NCBI GenBank assembly: GCA_003142375.1
Contig: PLME01000019.1
Span: 88,709 to 152,708, forward strand
Source: Dehalococcoidia bacterium
GTDB taxonomy: Bacteria; Chloroflexota; Dehalococcoidia; GIF9; UBA5629
Direction of reading: 5' to 3'
DNA: 64,000 nucleotides
Under the pieces are notes generated by a model. It was not told where the DNA came from. It was given only the letters and a program-made list of their open reading frames with translations, and ran no database searches. Each line of letters begins with the position of its first letter. The stretch's first letter is position 1. The translations under genes were made by a program, and so were the position numbers. Positions 25,321-34,438 of this stretch are shown piece after piece.

Positions 25321-26010
25321 ATGCAGGAGTTGTGGGAAGGCCTGGTACAGGCGGTTAAACTCGTAGTTAGCCTGGACCCGGAAGTAATCGAGATTTCAGT
25401 GCGGTCGCTGTATGTTTCAGCGGCCGCCATCCTCATTGCCGCCGCCATATGCATACCCGTCGGCGGCCTGATAAATTTTCACGACTTCAGGGGCAAACGC
25501 GTATTAATTAATGTAATACAGACTTTTTACAGCCTGCCCACTGTGGTGGTGGGGCTGTTTGTGTTCCTCTTTATATCAAGGGCCGGGCCGTTGGGTGGAA
25601 TGAACCTGTTGTTTACACCGGGGGCGATTATCGTGGGGCAGGTCATACTGATCATGCCCATTTTGACCGGCATGACCATATCGGCGCTGAGCGGTGTGGA
25701 CCGCTCGATCAGAGATACCGCACTGGGTGCGGGCGCCAGCCAGTCGCAGGCTATATGGACCATCATCCGGGAGGCGCGCTTTGCAGTAGTTGGGGCGGTG
25801 ATCCTGGGCTTCGGCCGCGCTATATCTGAGGTTGGAGCAGCCATGATGCTGGGCGGGAATATACGCGGCTATACACGTGTCCTGACCACCGCCATCTCGC
25901 TGTACACGCAGGAAGGGGAGCTTGTGCTCTCCCTGGCCCTGGGGATCATCCTTATCGGGATAGCCACCGTCATAAGTGTGGTGGTGAATATTCTTCTGCA
26001 GAGGTATTGA
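25321..26010 (+). CDS. tupB: Tungstate ABC transporter permease TupB
   Basis: 229 residues, five or six membrane helices. The permease EAA-type loop is recognisable in DTALGAGASQSQAIWTIIRE followed by ARFAVVGAVILGFGRAISEVG. It begins 10 bases after tupA and its stop overlaps the tupC start (TGATG), so translation is coupled. The ribosome site is weak. It forms the membrane channel for tungstate import with TupC. Confidence 0.93.
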   Translation: MQELWEGLVQAVKLVVSLDPEVIEISVRSLYVSAAAILIAAAICIPVGGLINFHDFRGKRVLINVIQTFYSLPTVVVGLFVFLFISRAGPLGGMNLLFTPGAIIVGQVILIMPILTGMTISALSGVDRSIRDTALGAGASQSQAIWTIIREARFAVVGAVILGFGRAISEVGAAMMLGGNIRGYTRVLTTAISLYTQEGELVLSLALGIILIGIATVISVVVNILLQRY

Positions 26011-27089
26011 TGGCCTTCTTAAAGCTGGTTAATCTGGAACAGCGCGCCGGTGACAAATTCCTGCTTCGAAACATCAACCTTGAAATAGAAAAGGGCGAGC
26101 TGTTCGTGATCATCGGCCCCACCGGCTCGGGGAAAACCACCCTGCTGAGGTTGATCGACTTGCTGGACCATCCCTATTCAGGGGATATCTATATCGACGG
26201 ATTGAATATCACGTCTGTGAAGGGGGACAGAATCGATTTGAGACGGAAAATGGCCATCGTATTTCAGAAGCCGGTGGTTTTTAACGGGACGGTCTTTGAA
26301 AACATTGCTTACCCTTTAAAAATGCGCGGGATTAGAAGCAGGGAGATCGCGCCCCGGGTTAAAAGTTTGCTGGATACAATCGGCTTAAGCGGGTATGGCA
26401 AGAGGAAGGCCAGGACTTTATCAGGAGGCGAGGCTCAAAGGGTGGCGCTGGCGCGTGCCGTGATAGCGGACCCGGAGCTGTTGCTGCTGGACGAACCTAC
26501 GGCCAACCTCGATCCGCACAGCGTAAAGCTCATCGAGGAACTGGTAATAAAGTTCAATAAATCCAGGGGCGTTACAGTTGTGATGGCTACCCATGATATG
26601 CACCAGGGCCAGAGATTGGCAGGCCGCGCCGGTGTATTGATGCAGGGAGAGTTGGTGCAGGTGGGGAGCCCGGCATCGATATTCCAGTCCCCCGACAGCG
26701 CCAGAGTTGCCGGTTTCGTGGGCATGCAAAACGTCTACCGGGGCCGCATCGTAGCGAACGAAAGCGGCCTCGCCCGGGTACAGATCGACGGAAGCGTTAT
26801 CGACGTAGTGTCGGAATTAGAGGTGGGCAAAGCCGTCGACGTATTTGTAAGGCCTGAGGACATAGTGCTGTCGTTATCGGGTTCTATCAGCAGCGCCAGG
26901 AATAACCTGAAGGGTGTCATAACGGCAATTCATATTACGGGTCCCTTGAGCATGGTTATAGTGGACTGCGGTATTGTTCTCGAGGTTTTGGTAACCATCA
27001 AGTCAGTCGAGGAGATGGGATTGAGGATGGGGCTGAACATCTTCTGCTCGTTCAAAGCTGCGGCCGTGAAGGTTTTGCCCGTGAAATAA
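26010..27089 (+). CDS. tupC: Tungstate ABC transporter ATPase TupC
   Basis: 359 residues from the ATG at 26010; the track uses the TTG one codon earlier. Walker A GPTGSGKTTLLRLID, Q-loop FQKPVVFNGTVFENI, signature LSGGEAQRVALARA, Walker B LLLLDEPTANLD, switch ATHDMHQ. A C-terminal TOBE-like regulatory region (about 245-355, VFVRPEDIVLSLSGS, ITGPLSMVIVDCGIVLEVLVT) may bind oxyanion. AGAGG precedes the start. Completes the tup operon. Confidence 0.94.
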   Translation: MAFLKLVNLEQRAGDKFLLRNINLEIEKGELFVIIGPTGSGKTTLLRLIDLLDHPYSGDIYIDGLNITSVKGDRIDLRRKMAIVFQKPVVFNGTVFENIAYPLKMRGIRSREIAPRVKSLLDTIGLSGYGKRKARTLSGGEAQRVALARAVIADPELLLLDEPTANLDPHSVKLIEELVIKFNKSRGVTVVMATHDMHQGQRLAGRAGVLMQGELVQVGSPASIFQSPDSARVAGFVGMQNVYRGRIVANESGLARVQIDGSVIDVVSELEVGKAVDVFVRPEDIVLSLSGSISSARNNLKGVITAIHITGPLSMVIVDCGIVLEVLVTIKSVEEMGLRMGLNIFCSFKAAAVKVLPVK

Positions 27090-27105
27090 GTCTGCCCGGC
27101 GACCA

Positions 27106-27558
27106 TCAGGCTGTATAGGTGCCGCTCTTGCCGCCGGTCTTTTTCATCAGGTAGAGGTCGGTGACCCGCATGCCCTTATCCAGCATTTTACACATATCGT
27201 AGATGGTCAGGGCCGCAATGGCGGCTGCCGTCAGGGCTTCCATTTCAAACCCGGTCTTCCCATTGCCCTTGACCGTAGCTGTAATTTCAATAGCCGTATC
27301 CCTGTTGTCCAGGGTGAAATCTATGGCAACGCTATTAAGCAGCAGGGGATGGCACAGGGGTATCAGGCCGGGCGTCTGTTTGGCCGCCATGATGCCGGCT
27401 GCCTGCGCCACCGCCAGCACGTCGCCCTTGGGAACCTTATTTTTCTTAACAAGGTAAAACGTATCGCGGTTCATTTTCAGGCGGGCCCTGGCAATGGCCA
27501 GCCTGCTGGTCTCTCGCTTGGCGCTGACGTCTATCATGCGGGTTTCGGGACGCTCCAT
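27106..27558 (-). CDS. moaC: Cyclic pyranopterin monophosphate synthase MoaC
   Basis: Second step of molybdopterin synthesis, converting the MoaA product to cPMP. 150 residues. MIDVSAKRETSRLAIARARL, KKNKVPKGDVLAVAQAAGIMAAKQT, LIPLCHPLLL, KGNGKTGFEMEALTAAAIAALTIYDMCK, and the terminal KTGGKSG are all family hallmarks, with the catalytic His in CHP and Lys in KGM/KTGGKSG. It overlaps or abuts moaA (3-base gap) as the last gene of the operon, tail to tail with tupC. Confidence 0.97.
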   Translation of the reverse strand: MERPETRMIDVSAKRETSRLAIARARLKMNRDTFYLVKKNKVPKGDVLAVAQAAGIMAAKQTPGLIPLCHPLLLNSVAIDFTLDNRDTAIEITATVKGNGKTGFEMEALTAAAIAALTIYDMCKMLDKGMRVTDLYLMKKTGGKSGTYTA

Positions 27559-27561
27559 CTG

Positions 27562-28530
27562 CTATCCCCCTATGCTGGACATATTTTTATCTGCCGTATC
27601 GTGTGAATTCAGGTGATGTTTCTTGGGCTTGGCGCTAATGGCCGCAGTTATAAGGCTCTTCAAATCTTCAGTGGATGCGCCCTGACGAATGGGCGTCTTA
27701 ATATCCACGCCCTCAGAGGAAAAGAGACAGGGCAGAAGCAAGCCGGTAGAGGATAAGCGCAGCCTGTTGCACTCTTCGCAGAAAGGTTCCGACACGGGGC
27801 TGATGAAGCCAAGGGTACCTTTGGCCGACGGCAAACGAAAATAGCGCGCCGCCCCGTTGCCTGCTATGCCTCGAAAAGGTTCCAGCGGCCCCAGAGACTC
27901 GATCTTCTTTCGCAATACCCCGGACGGGACAAACTCGGCCGTGCGGTTCATCGGCATAAGCTCGATGAAGCGGACATGCCAGCCGGCCTCAATGGTCATC
28001 ATGGCGAAATCTATGATCTCGTCATCGTTAAATCCCTGCATGGGGACCATGTTTATCTTTACCGGGTTAAGGCCCGCCTGCATGGCAGCCTGAATTCCCT
28101 TCAGGGCATCCGACAGGTCTCCCGTGCGGGTGATCTGTTTGAAGCGGTCGTATTTAAGGGTGTCGAGGCTGATATTGATGCGATGCAGTCCTGCGTCCAC
28201 CAGACCCTTGACCTGTTCCGCCAGCAGCGTTCCGTTGGTCGTCATCGAGATATCCTTGATGCCCTCCACAGCCGAGATCATGCGCACCAGGTCAACGACG
28301 CCCAGCCTGACAAGAGGTTCCCCGCCCGTTATGCGCACTTTATTTATACCGAGATCACAGGCCGTCTTGACCACCACCATAATCTCTTCGAAGGTCATTA
28401 TCTCCTTATGGGGGACCAGTGGTACGCCTTCCGGTGGCATGCAGTAAACGCACCTGAGGTTGCAGCGGTCAGTGACTGATATCCTCAGGTAGCTTATGCC
28501 TCTCTGGAAGCTATCGCATATACCGGCCAT
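27562..28530 (-). CDS. moaA: GTP 3',8-cyclase MoaA (radical SAM)
   Basis: Radical SAM enzyme that starts molybdopterin synthesis from GTP. 322 residues. N-terminal cluster SVTDRCNLRCVYCMP (CxxxCxxC), RITGGEPLVR, the C-terminal FeS cluster in EPFCEECNRLRLSSTGLLLPCLFS. The family-typical GG dipeptide is at the very end (SSIGG), needed for radical chemistry. Standard length. Lies between mog and moaC with 12- and 3-base gaps. Confidence 0.97.
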   Translation of the reverse strand: MAGICDSFQRGISYLRISVTDRCNLRCVYCMPPEGVPLVPHKEIMTFEEIMVVVKTACDLGINKVRITGGEPLVRLGVVDLVRMISAVEGIKDISMTTNGTLLAEQVKGLVDAGLHRINISLDTLKYDRFKQITRTGDLSDALKGIQAAMQAGLNPVKINMVPMQGFNDDEIIDFAMMTIEAGWHVRFIELMPMNRTAEFVPSGVLRKKIESLGPLEPFRGIAGNGAARYFRLPSAKGTLGFISPVSEPFCEECNRLRLSSTGLLLPCLFSSEGVDIKTPIRQGASTEDLKSLITAAISAKPKKHHLNSHDTADKNMSSIGG

Positions 28531-28542
28531 AGTAAATCCTTT

Positions 28543-29028
28543 TTAAGGATGGTCTCCCATCCGGCCCTGCAGGGTCTCGATGGCATGAGGGATCACCGGC
28601 ATTAACAGTTCTAGATATTCCTCGACGGCCCTGGGATTGCCCGGCAGGTTAATTATAAGGCAATTCCCGCGAACGCCGGCAATAGCGCGGCTTAATATGG
28701 CTGTTGGCGTTTTACTGTACCCATCGGCCCTCATAAGCTCGGTAATGCCCGGTATCTCCTTGTCCAGAACAGACTTGGTAGCTTCCGGTGTAACGTCACG
28801 AGGGCTGATGCCGGTGCCTCCTGTGGTTACTATGAAGTCCACTTCGCCGCTATCCGCCCAGAGGGAGAGCATTTTGGCTATGGCCGGCTCCTCATCGGCC
28901 ACTATCTCATATTTGGCAACATCTATATCTAGCTCGCGGAAAAACTTGACGATATAATCACCGCTGCTGTCGATACGCTGGCCGCTGGAACCTTTATCGC
29001 TGATGGTCAGGACGCCGGCATTATACAT
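28543..29028 (-). CDS. mog: Molybdopterin adenylyltransferase, MogA/MoaB family
   Basis: Adenylylates molybdopterin before metal insertion by MoeA. 161 residues: MYNAGVLTISDKGSSGQRID, FIVTTGGTGISPRDVTPEAT with the MPT-binding TTGGTG loop, and LIINLPGNPRAVEEYL. Length and motifs fit MogA/MoaB; which of the two names applies cannot be settled from sequence. Spaced 12 bases before moaA. Confidence 0.93.
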   Translation of the reverse strand: MYNAGVLTISDKGSSGQRIDSSGDYIVKFFRELDIDVAKYEIVADEEPAIAKMLSLWADSGEVDFIVTTGGTGISPRDVTPEATKSVLDKEIPGITELMRADGYSKTPTAILSRAIAGVRGNCLIINLPGNPRAVEEYLELLMPVIPHAIETLQGRMGDHP

Positions 29029-29058
29029 ATAGCTGTTTCCTATATAGAGCGGGCATAT

Positions 29059-29715
29059 CTACTCCTTATTTCTTATGGATATAATAACACTTCTTATAAT
29101 GCCCACGGTCTTCAAGGAACTTAGCATGGCGATGATGGAGCTGCCGATGATGTTTTTGACAAAGGGCTTCATGAAAATCTTCTTGCCGTTCACCACGACT
29201 TCGATATCGGAAGGCGCTTTACCTATTATTTCCTTCTCGATAAAATCGGCGATTCCCCCGATATCACTAGGGCGGAATTGGGGGATTTTAATAGGTAGTT
29301 TTGAATCGGATATCGCGGCGGACAGGTCGGATTCAGGGCAGGCCATACCCTTGGCATCCGTCCCCCTGTACACCTCTATCCTGGGCGCCTTGCTCTTTTT
29401 AAATCCTTCCATCAGCACGAGATCATAGCCTTCGCCTATGGACATCAGGGTTTCTTCGAGAGAGGGATCGTGGTCGATGCTTTTAAAGATGGTTATTTTC
29501 GCTGGCGAGCTTATAACCGTAGTCGGGCTGCCGGCCTGTGAAAAACGCCAGGTATCTTTGCCCGGCGGGTCCAGGTCGATCGTTTCTCCGGCGTGCTTGA
29601 CGGCCGCCAGGCGGTAGCCGCGGGCCTTAAGCTCCACGATGAGCTTCTCGACAATTGTTGTTTTACCGGACCCGGAATTGCCCACTATAGCTACTACTGG
29701 TAACATCTTGCTCAC
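29059..29715 (-). CDS. mobB: Molybdopterin-guanine dinucleotide biosynthesis protein MobB with C-terminal extension
   Basis: P-loop GTPase that assists MobA or supplies nucleotide. 218 residues. Walker A IVGNSGSGKTTIVEKLI, then AAVKHAGETIDLDPPGKDTWR, LVLMEGFKKSKAPRIEVYR. After about residue 165 a further 50 residues (VVVNGKKIFMKPFVKNIIGS) follow that are not part of the minimal MobB domain and resemble small ferredoxin-like or DUF add-ons. mobA is not in the window. The moeA stop is one base upstream of its start, so the genes are coupled. Confidence 0.9.
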   Translation of the reverse strand: MSKMLPVVAIVGNSGSGKTTIVEKLIVELKARGYRLAAVKHAGETIDLDPPGKDTWRFSQAGSPTTVISSPAKITIFKSIDHDPSLEETLMSIGEGYDLVLMEGFKKSKAPRIEVYRGTDAKGMACPESDLSAAISDSKLPIKIPQFRPSDIGGIADFIEKEIIGKAPSDIEVVVNGKKIFMKPFVKNIIGSSIIAMLSSLKTVGIIRSVIISIRNKE

Positions 29716-29716
29716 T

Positions 29717-30985
29717 CTACCATATGCTTTCGCTGCCTTCCAGCAACTGGACCTTCACCTTTTCGCCCGCCCTGACCAGCGGGCAGTCCTCCGGGACGAT
29801 GGCCAGTCCGTTGGCTGCCGACATCGATGTAAGTATCCCCGAACCCTGTGGACCCGTCAATGAAGCGTGCCAGCCTTCCCGGTCCCTGGTCAGGCGAACA
29901 CGCGCGAAAATGCGCCGGCCGTCATTATTTTTTATGGGCTGATCGAGTGTGGCTGTAATAGTCGGCCTGGCGAAGTCGTCTTTTCCCATCATTTTCAGGA
30001 TGGCAGGCCTGGCAAACTGCTCGAACGTTATCATCGAGCTTACCGGGTTGCCGGGCAGCCCGAGGTGAGGTACTTCTCTCATCACTTTGCCTTTTTGTTT
30101 TCTGATCTGGCCGAAAGCCAGCGGCTTACCGGGTTTCATGCGCACGGTCCAGAAGTCGATCTGGCCCATCTGCGACAGCACGTCTTTAACGATGTCATAG
30201 TCTCCCATCGAAACGCCGCCCGAGGTAATCAGCATATCAGCATCAGCCCCATGGCTGATTTGAGCTTTCAACGGGCGTATCGAGTCGCGGGCGATATCCA
30301 GCAATTTAGGTATGCCGCCGCACTTTAAAACACTGGCGGCGATAGCATAGGAATTGCTGTCATAGATCTTGCCCGGCGACAAGGGTTGATTGACTTTACA
30401 TAATTCATCTCCTGTGGAAAGGATAGACACGATGGGACGGCGTATGACCCTAGCTCGCGATTTACCCAGCGAAGCCAGCACGCCTATTTCCGCCGGCCTG
30501 AGCAAGGTCCCTCTCTTCAGGACGATTGTGCCGCTTTGAATGTCCTCTCCCCTGGAGCGGATATTCTGTCCTTTCTCCGCAGCTACGAAAATACCGATTT
30601 TGGCGCGGCGTTTACTATCATCTTTATGTTCGAGCTCGTCGCTATCTTCGAACCTCACTACCGCGTCGGCGCCGCCGGGCCGGGGTGCGCCCGTCATAAT
30701 GCGCATGGCCGTGCCTTCCGCTACATTTTTAGTGGAGACATGGCCTGCGGCTACCTCATCTATAACATCCAGATATACCGGCCGCCCTTTAGCAGCGCCG
30801 CCTATATCCTTTGACCTTACGGCGTAGCCGTCCATGGCTGCATTATCAAGGGGAGGTATATCGAATCCCGCATAAACATCCTCGTCAAGCACCTGGTCCA
30901 GGCATTCGAGGATGGGCTTCTCCTCCGGCTCCAGCCTGCTCACGGCGGCCAATATCTTTTCCAGGGCTTCTTCAACTGAAATCAT
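29717..30985 (-). CDS. moeA: Molybdopterin molybdenumtransferase MoeA
   Basis: Inserts Mo or W into adenylylated molybdopterin. 422 residues, full length. Domains: MoeA_N (ISVEEALEKILAAV onward, PPLDNAAMDGYAVRS), central MPT-binding (GDELCKVNQPLSPGKIYDSN and MLITSGGVSMGDYDIVKD), and C-terminal domain IV (LTGPQGSGILTSMSAANGLAI). First gene of moeA-mobB-mog-moaA-moaC with a good promoter upstream. Given the convergent tungstate importer, the metal inserted may be tungsten as much as molybdenum. Confidence 0.96.
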   Translation of the reverse strand: MISVEEALEKILAAVSRLEPEEKPILECLDQVLDEDVYAGFDIPPLDNAAMDGYAVRSKDIGGAAKGRPVYLDVIDEVAAGHVSTKNVAEGTAMRIMTGAPRPGGADAVVRFEDSDELEHKDDSKRRAKIGIFVAAEKGQNIRSRGEDIQSGTIVLKRGTLLRPAEIGVLASLGKSRARVIRRPIVSILSTGDELCKVNQPLSPGKIYDSNSYAIAASVLKCGGIPKLLDIARDSIRPLKAQISHGADADMLITSGGVSMGDYDIVKDVLSQMGQIDFWTVRMKPGKPLAFGQIRKQKGKVMREVPHLGLPGNPVSSMITFEQFARPAILKMMGKDDFARPTITATLDQPIKNNDGRRIFARVRLTRDREGWHASLTGPQGSGILTSMSAANGLAIVPEDCPLVRAGEKVKVQLLEGSESIW

Positions 30986-31014
30986 AGGGAATTCACACGT
31001 ACGAACTGGTAAGT

Positions 31015-31043
31015 ATTATGTTGTCAGCCATTATAAATGTCAA
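31015..31043 (-). promoter_or_regulatory. Promoter of the moeA operon
   Basis: Minus strand TTGACA, 17 bases, CATAAT, about 30 bases before the moeA ATG. The upstream side is shared with the divergent biotin-carrier gene. Confidence 0.7.
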
Positions 31044-31141
31044 GAGAAAACAAATCTGTAAATATATTACAATGTTAGGCGGCACAGCCGCGCCAGCCCA
31101 TTTACTGTGCCATCGCCAATGATCGGAGGTAGCCAGTCATA

Positions 31142-31360
31142 ATGATAAATATATTGGAGAGCCCTATGCAGGGCATCATAAACAGCGTATACGTAAAGGT
31201 GGGTGACGAAGTGAAGGAGGGCGACCTCCTTTGCCTGCTGGAGGCCATGAAAATGCTGACACCCCTGGAATCTCCCGTGAACGGCAAGATCGCCGCCGTC
31301 CACGTGGCGGAAAAACAGCCGGTGGCCCGCGGCGAAAAGCTAATAGAGATCGAATATTAA
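31142..31360 (+). CDS. Free-standing biotin/lipoyl carrier protein
   Basis: 72 residues, essentially one biotinyl domain. The biotinylation motif is LLEAMKMLTPLESP with the modified lysine in AMKM; MQGIINSVYVKVGDEVKEGD forms the preceding hammerhead strands. GGAGG lies about 12 bases before the ATG. No carboxylase or carboxyltransferase subunits are adjacent, so the partner is unknown. The window's BirA (43857-44630) is the likely modifying enzyme. It is tail to tail with the acyl-CoA ligase. Confidence 0.9.
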   Translation: MINILESPMQGIINSVYVKVGDEVKEGDLLCLLEAMKMLTPLESPVNGKIAAVHVAEKQPVARGEKLIEIEY

Positions 31361-31377
31361 TTCAGGTTATCAAAGGC

Positions 31378-32991
31378 TTAAGCTGACTGCTGCTTCTCCA
31401 TTTTGCGCAGCTCTGCCCTTAATAGTTTCCCCAACAGGTTCTTGGGAAGGGCATCGACTAGCTGGACGGCCTTGGGGACCTTAAATGTGGGGAGCTTTTG
31501 CCGGCAGAAGGCGATTATCTCTTCACTATTGACCGTCTCGTCTTTTTTGATAACGCAGAAGGCCTTTATTTCCTCGCCGTAAACCTTATCGGGGATGCCG
31601 ATCACACCCACATCCAGAATTTGGGGCATTTGTAACAGGACTTCTTCGACTTCACGCGGCGATACATTCTCGCCGCCTCTGATGATGATATCCTTCTTGC
31701 GGTCCGTAATGTAGAAGTAGCCTTCGTCGTCCATATAACCCACGTCTCCAGTGTGCATCCAGCCGTTGCGCAGAGCCGCTTCAGTTTCCCCGGGCAGGTT
31801 CCAGTATCCCTTCATAATAGTGGGGCCTTTAATGACCAGCTCACCTATTTTGCCGGGAGCAAGCTCATGGTCCTCATCATCGAAAACTGTCATGGTGTCC
31901 ACTTTGATCATGCATTTACCGATGGAACCGTATTTGGGAGGGACGCTTGGCAAATTTCCGCAGGTAGTGGCCCCGGTCTCGGTCATGCCCCATCCTTCGA
32001 GGATATCCGTCCCGGTTTTTTCTCTCCACAGCTTGCCGACGTCGGGAGGCAGGGGAGCTGCACCGCACGAGCATTCGCGCAGGGAGCTTAAATCGTATTT
32101 ATCGAAATCGGGCTGGCTCAGCATCATGATGTACATGGCAGGAACACCGGCGAAATTGGTAACCCGGAATTCCTGTATTAGCTTTAAGGCCTGCTCGGGA
32201 TTGAACCATTTCATGATGATGCCACGGCCCGCAATCATAGTGCCCATAAGCGAAACTGCCAGGCCGTAGGAGTGCGAGAGCGGCAGCACGAAGAGGCCGA
32301 GGATATTGCGGTCCGACCCTGTCACCCTCTGGCGCACGTCCGTCACTTGGTGCGTACGGGCATTCGTATACTGCATGCTGGTCTCCAGGGTAGCGCTCAA
32401 ATAGCGCGAAACGAATTCAGTATAACCCAGCGCAGTCATATACAGGCTGAAATGCGTGTGCATCACGCCTTTGTTGGGGCCGGTGGTGCCGGCCGTGTGA
32501 ATCAGGGCTGCCAGGTCATCATTATCCGTCTGCTCCATTTGGAGTTCTTCAGACTTGTCCGGCACCAGTTTGTCATAGCCGATGGTGCCCGGTATATCGT
32601 TCTTTTCCGTAACGATAACGTGTTTCAGATCGGGGGCCTCTTTTTGCGCTGCCTGTATCCAGGGGATGTATTCAGGACTGGTAATTACGGCTTTGGCACC
32701 GCAATTTTTGAAGATATATGCTGACTGGTCCGGCCTGAGCAGGGGATTCATTGGAACAGCCACGGCCCCAATCTTGTAAATAGCTGGAAACGACCATAGA
32801 ACAACCGGGTTGTTGGGCATTTGAATGACTACGCGGTCGCCTTTTTGAATCCCCAGTGACTTTAAGGCATTTCCTAGCCGGTTGGACTCGACATGCATCT
32901 CTACATTGTTATACCATCTCCCCTCATAATAGATGCTGTCATATTTACCGAACTTCTGGATGTTATCTTCGCCAAGGCTGCCCAGATTCAT
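31378..32991 (-). CDS. AMP-forming acyl-CoA ligase
   Basis: 537 residues, ANL superfamily: activates a carboxylic acid to acyl-AMP and then acyl-CoA. Core motifs: LIHTAGTTGPNKGVMHTH (P-loop; Ala-Gly replaces the usual Ser/Tyr-Gly), GWGMTETGATTCGNLPS, WMHTGDVGYMDDEGYFYITD, RKKDIIIRGGENVSPREVEE and the C-terminal catalytic lysine in PKNLLGKLLRAEL. The chain length of its substrate cannot be read off. An AcuC-like deacetylase gene lies upstream on the same strand; acylation of that C-terminal lysine is the classic control of such ligases. Confidence 0.92.
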   Translation of the reverse strand: MNLGSLGEDNIQKFGKYDSIYYEGRWYNNVEMHVESNRLGNALKSLGIQKGDRVVIQMPNNPVVLWSFPAIYKIGAVAVPMNPLLRPDQSAYIFKNCGAKAVITSPEYIPWIQAAQKEAPDLKHVIVTEKNDIPGTIGYDKLVPDKSEELQMEQTDNDDLAALIHTAGTTGPNKGVMHTHFSLYMTALGYTEFVSRYLSATLETSMQYTNARTHQVTDVRQRVTGSDRNILGLFVLPLSHSYGLAVSLMGTMIAGRGIIMKWFNPEQALKLIQEFRVTNFAGVPAMYIMMLSQPDFDKYDLSSLRECSCGAAPLPPDVGKLWREKTGTDILEGWGMTETGATTCGNLPSVPPKYGSIGKCMIKVDTMTVFDDEDHELAPGKIGELVIKGPTIMKGYWNLPGETEAALRNGWMHTGDVGYMDDEGYFYITDRKKDIIIRGGENVSPREVEEVLLQMPQILDVGVIGIPDKVYGEEIKAFCVIKKDETVNSEEIIAFCRQKLPTFKVPKAVQLVDALPKNLLGKLLRAELRKMEKQQSA

Positions 32992-33029
32992 ATCAACCTC
33001 CCTGCCAAATATATTTGTGGTTTCGAGCC

Positions 33030-33058
33030 ATTATAACAAAATATCGGGGGCATATTAA
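33030..33058 (-). promoter_or_regulatory. Promoter of the acyl-CoA ligase gene
   Basis: Minus strand TTAATA, 17 bases, TATAAT in the gap after the AcuC-like gene. The ligase may therefore be transcribed separately from its upstream neighbour. Confidence 0.5.
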
Positions 33059-33129
33059 TAATCCGTTACCTAGATGGAGACTTCGCACCCATGTTCGCGG
33101 TAAAAACTGCATCCGCCCGGTCCATTGCT

Positions 33130-34260
33130 TTAGAACTGTATAGGATTGGGGAGTTGAAAGCATTTCCAGTAGGGCCGAAGGTTGCTTTTGATCTCCGCTT
33201 CAACCAGCTTGGTCTCGGCATAAGCCGGGTCCTTGTGGAATTTCCTGGTGACCGGTTCGGGTTCCTCCACCTCTATGTTCCACCCGGCCAGCCCGGCTAT
33301 GAGGGCCAGCCAGGCGTAGGGCAGGACCCCCTTATTGTAGCCCGAGGCGATCAAATCCAGCTCTCTGCCCTGGCAGACTTGATCGGCTAGATGCCTGACC
33401 CTCTCTCCGATCATGTGGAAGCCGCGAACAGGCAGGCCGAGATCGGTGAGGCCGTCGTCGGGATGGGGATCGGACCCGCCGTTGCGGATAATCATCTGAG
33501 GTTTAAACTCCCGGACTAGCGGCTCAACGATTTCGCAAAATACTCTGTAATACGAATCATAGCCGGCATTGGGAGGCATGGGTATATTGACTTTGAAACC
33601 CTTACCTTTGCCGTCCCCGATATCTTTGGCAAAGCCGGTGCCCGGGTAAAGTGTGCGCGGGTCCTGGTGAAGGTCGATCAAAAGCACATGGGGGTCATCG
33701 TAAAAATAATCGTAAGTTCCGTTAGCTGCATGTGCATCGGTGTCCAGGATCAAGACGCGTTCCAGCTTGTAATTATTGATGAGGTACCTGGCTGCGAAAG
33801 CCACATCGTTGTATATGCAGAATCCTTCGCCGAAGTTAGTCTTGGCGTGATGCATGCCTCCGCCGATGGAAACGGCCTTTTGATAGGTGCCTTTCTGTAC
33901 CAGGTCGCATCCGAGCTTGGCCTGGCCTATGATCAGCCTGGCGGCTTCCTCAATATTGCCGGGCGTCTCGAATGGCATATTATCCATGCTCTGATAAAGG
34001 CCGAACTTGATGTGGTCGAGCTGACCGGCATGGGCAGCCTTATAGTAATCATGCGTGAATTGGATGTATTCTTTGCTGCAAATGGTGAGAAGGTCTTCTT
34101 CGGTAGCTGGGTCGGCTTTCACAAAACGGTAATTGTCGTCCTGCGGAACCCTTTCCTTTAAAAATCTGGGGAAGATCTCATAGCGGTCTCCGCGAAAGGG
34201 ATGCCCCGGCCCGAAATCATATTCCAGGAGTTCCTCGCGGTACAGTATTGCAATAGCCAA
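33130..34260 (-). CDS. AcuC-like deacetylase (class I HDAC family)
   Basis: 376 residues. Begins MAIAILYREELLEYDFGPGHPFRGDRY, close to AcuC. Active-site parts: SIGGGMHHAKTNFGEGFCIYND (His pair), VLILDTDAHAANGTYDYF (zinc ligands D and H), and IIRNGGSDPHPDDGLTDLGL (third ligand Asp). The usual HHGDG after the D-x-D-x-H is AANGT, a deviation. In Bacillus, AcuC deacetylates and activates acetyl-CoA synthetase; here an acyl-CoA ligase gene follows 138 bases downstream, so a similar role is a fair inference. Confidence 0.88.
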   Translation of the reverse strand: MAIAILYREELLEYDFGPGHPFRGDRYEIFPRFLKERVPQDDNYRFVKADPATEEDLLTICSKEYIQFTHDYYKAAHAGQLDHIKFGLYQSMDNMPFETPGNIEEAARLIIGQAKLGCDLVQKGTYQKAVSIGGGMHHAKTNFGEGFCIYNDVAFAARYLINNYKLERVLILDTDAHAANGTYDYFYDDPHVLLIDLHQDPRTLYPGTGFAKDIGDGKGKGFKVNIPMPPNAGYDSYYRVFCEIVEPLVREFKPQMIIRNGGSDPHPDDGLTDLGLPVRGFHMIGERVRHLADQVCQGRELDLIASGYNKGVLPYAWLALIAGLAGWNIEVEEPEPVTRKFHKDPAYAETKLVEAEIKSNLRPYWKCFQLPNPIQF

Positions 34261-34438
34261 GGTTTCCTCGTTGCCAGTTAAATGAAAATTTGAATATTAA
34301 TGAAATATTACACCTCCGTTCAAAGATAGACAAGGACTATTAAGGCTCCGTTCCGGTTTTCATATCAAACGCTTGTTTTTTGGATACCCGTAAGATAATA
34401 TGAAAACACTGATTTTTACGCGGTTGAGAGGTAAAGCA

